Source: CAYSEW01 sp964430245 (GTDB taxonomy: Bacteria > Bacteroidota > Bacteroidia > Flavobacteriales_D > Parvicellaceae). From it: 64,000 bases of DNA. Position numbers and translations under genes: made by a program. How positions within the stretch are numbered: position 1 is the first letter of the stretch; the number at the start of each line of letters is the position of its first letter. The notes below the pieces were generated by a model. The model searched no databases. It was not told where the DNA came from and saw only the letters and a program-made list of their open reading frames with translations. This document shows positions 63,863-64,000 of this stretch, in pieces. The stretch covers positions 1-64,000 of the forward strand of contig CAYSEW010000006.1 of NCBI GenBank assembly GCA_964430245.1, read 5' to 3'.

Positions 63863-64000
63863 ATGAATGTACCTAATGATTTAAAATACACTAATGACCA
63901 TGAATGGGTTAAAATAGAAGGTGATGTAGCAACTATTGGAATTACTGATTTTGCACAGGGTGAATTAGGAGATATAGTTTATGTAGAAGTTGAAACTGTA
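63863..64000 (+). CDS. gcvH: Glycine cleavage system H protein, partial (5' end)
   Basis: The first 46 codons are present before the window ends. MNVPNDLKYTNDHEWVKIEG and ITDFAQGELGDIVYVEVE match the N-terminus of GcvH, the lipoyl carrier that shuttles the aminomethyl group between P, T and L proteins. The lipoyl-lysine (in ESVKA-type sequence) lies just past the edge. The gene lies 55 bases after sprA, a neighbour pair common in Bacteroidota. Confidence 0.93.
   Translation, partial: MNVPNDLKYTNDHEWVKIEGDVATIGITDFAQGELGDIVYVEVETV

Noticed and set aside
1..64000. CRISPR arrays, insertion sequences, prophage or integrative elements
   Set aside because: I saw no direct-repeat arrays, transposase, integrase or phage genes, and no block of foreign composition on reading through the window.

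Overview
This window is an ordinary, densely packed stretch of chromosome from an AT-rich member of the Bacteroidota, most likely a Flavobacteriales-type aerobe. The evidence is the combination of type IX secretion genes (porX, sprA and two proteins with type A C-terminal sorting domains), an alternative complex III operon joined to cytochrome oxidase genes, a fused lpxC/fabZ, the family content (DUF4270, DUF6029, Omp28, GH3-like, YwqK), and promoters of the Bacteroidota form TAnnTTTG. I see no insertion sequence, prophage, integron or CRISPR array. There is one tRNA gene and no rRNA. No gap between genes exceeds about 250 bases unless the broken lipoprotein gene at 8486-8728 is discounted.

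Layout. 1-4036 (minus): a truncated glycogen-synthase-like protein, a DUF4270 lipoprotein and glmS, which is cut by the window edge and lacks only about its last two codons. 4139-6078 (plus): panC and a UPF0104 flippase-like membrane protein. 6045-7790: aspS. 7982-10765: a zinc-ribbon hypothetical, a small lipoprotein gene with a stop codon in its lipobox, an S41 protease and a dCMP deaminase-like protein. 10800-10881: tRNA-Leu(CAA). 11044-13926: a YwqK-like protein, prs, rplY and pth. 13911-15941: a molybdenum cofactor cluster (mobA, moaD, moeA). 15997-22717: a small exported protein, two deoxynucleoside kinases, a GH3-like protein with a beta-propeller-like partner, a 32-residue membrane peptide, sppA and folK. 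22872-25148: an OmpA/TPR lipoprotein and a SPOR-like protein.

25401-38019 is a respiratory operon: actA-actB-actC-actD-actE-actF, then cytochrome oxidase subunits II and I. Quinol would be oxidised by alternative complex III, with electrons passing through its c-type hemes to the oxidase. ActF is unusual: a DUF4920-like domain and long histidine-rich linkers sit between its first membrane helix and its conserved membrane core.

38060-46986 holds an exported protein, ruvB, queG, a small conserved-looking ORF, porX, an HD phosphohydrolase and the lipid A genes lpxD, lpxC/fabZ and lpxA. 46983-53441 holds an Omp28/DUF6029/TlpA group, two secreted proteins with T9SS sorting domains, and a sirtuin. 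53545-64000 holds maeB, ruvA, the giant T9SS translocon gene sprA and the start of gcvH.

I did not find a clearly new multi-gene system. The points most worth a second look are the ActF fusion; a promoter box exactly 4 bases before the start codon at four genes, which suggests leaderless mRNAs; one hairpin that seems to be both the cox terminator and the next gene's start; a perfect 24-base palindrome carrying a promoter box on both strands; and the stop codon in the lipobox of a small lipoprotein gene.
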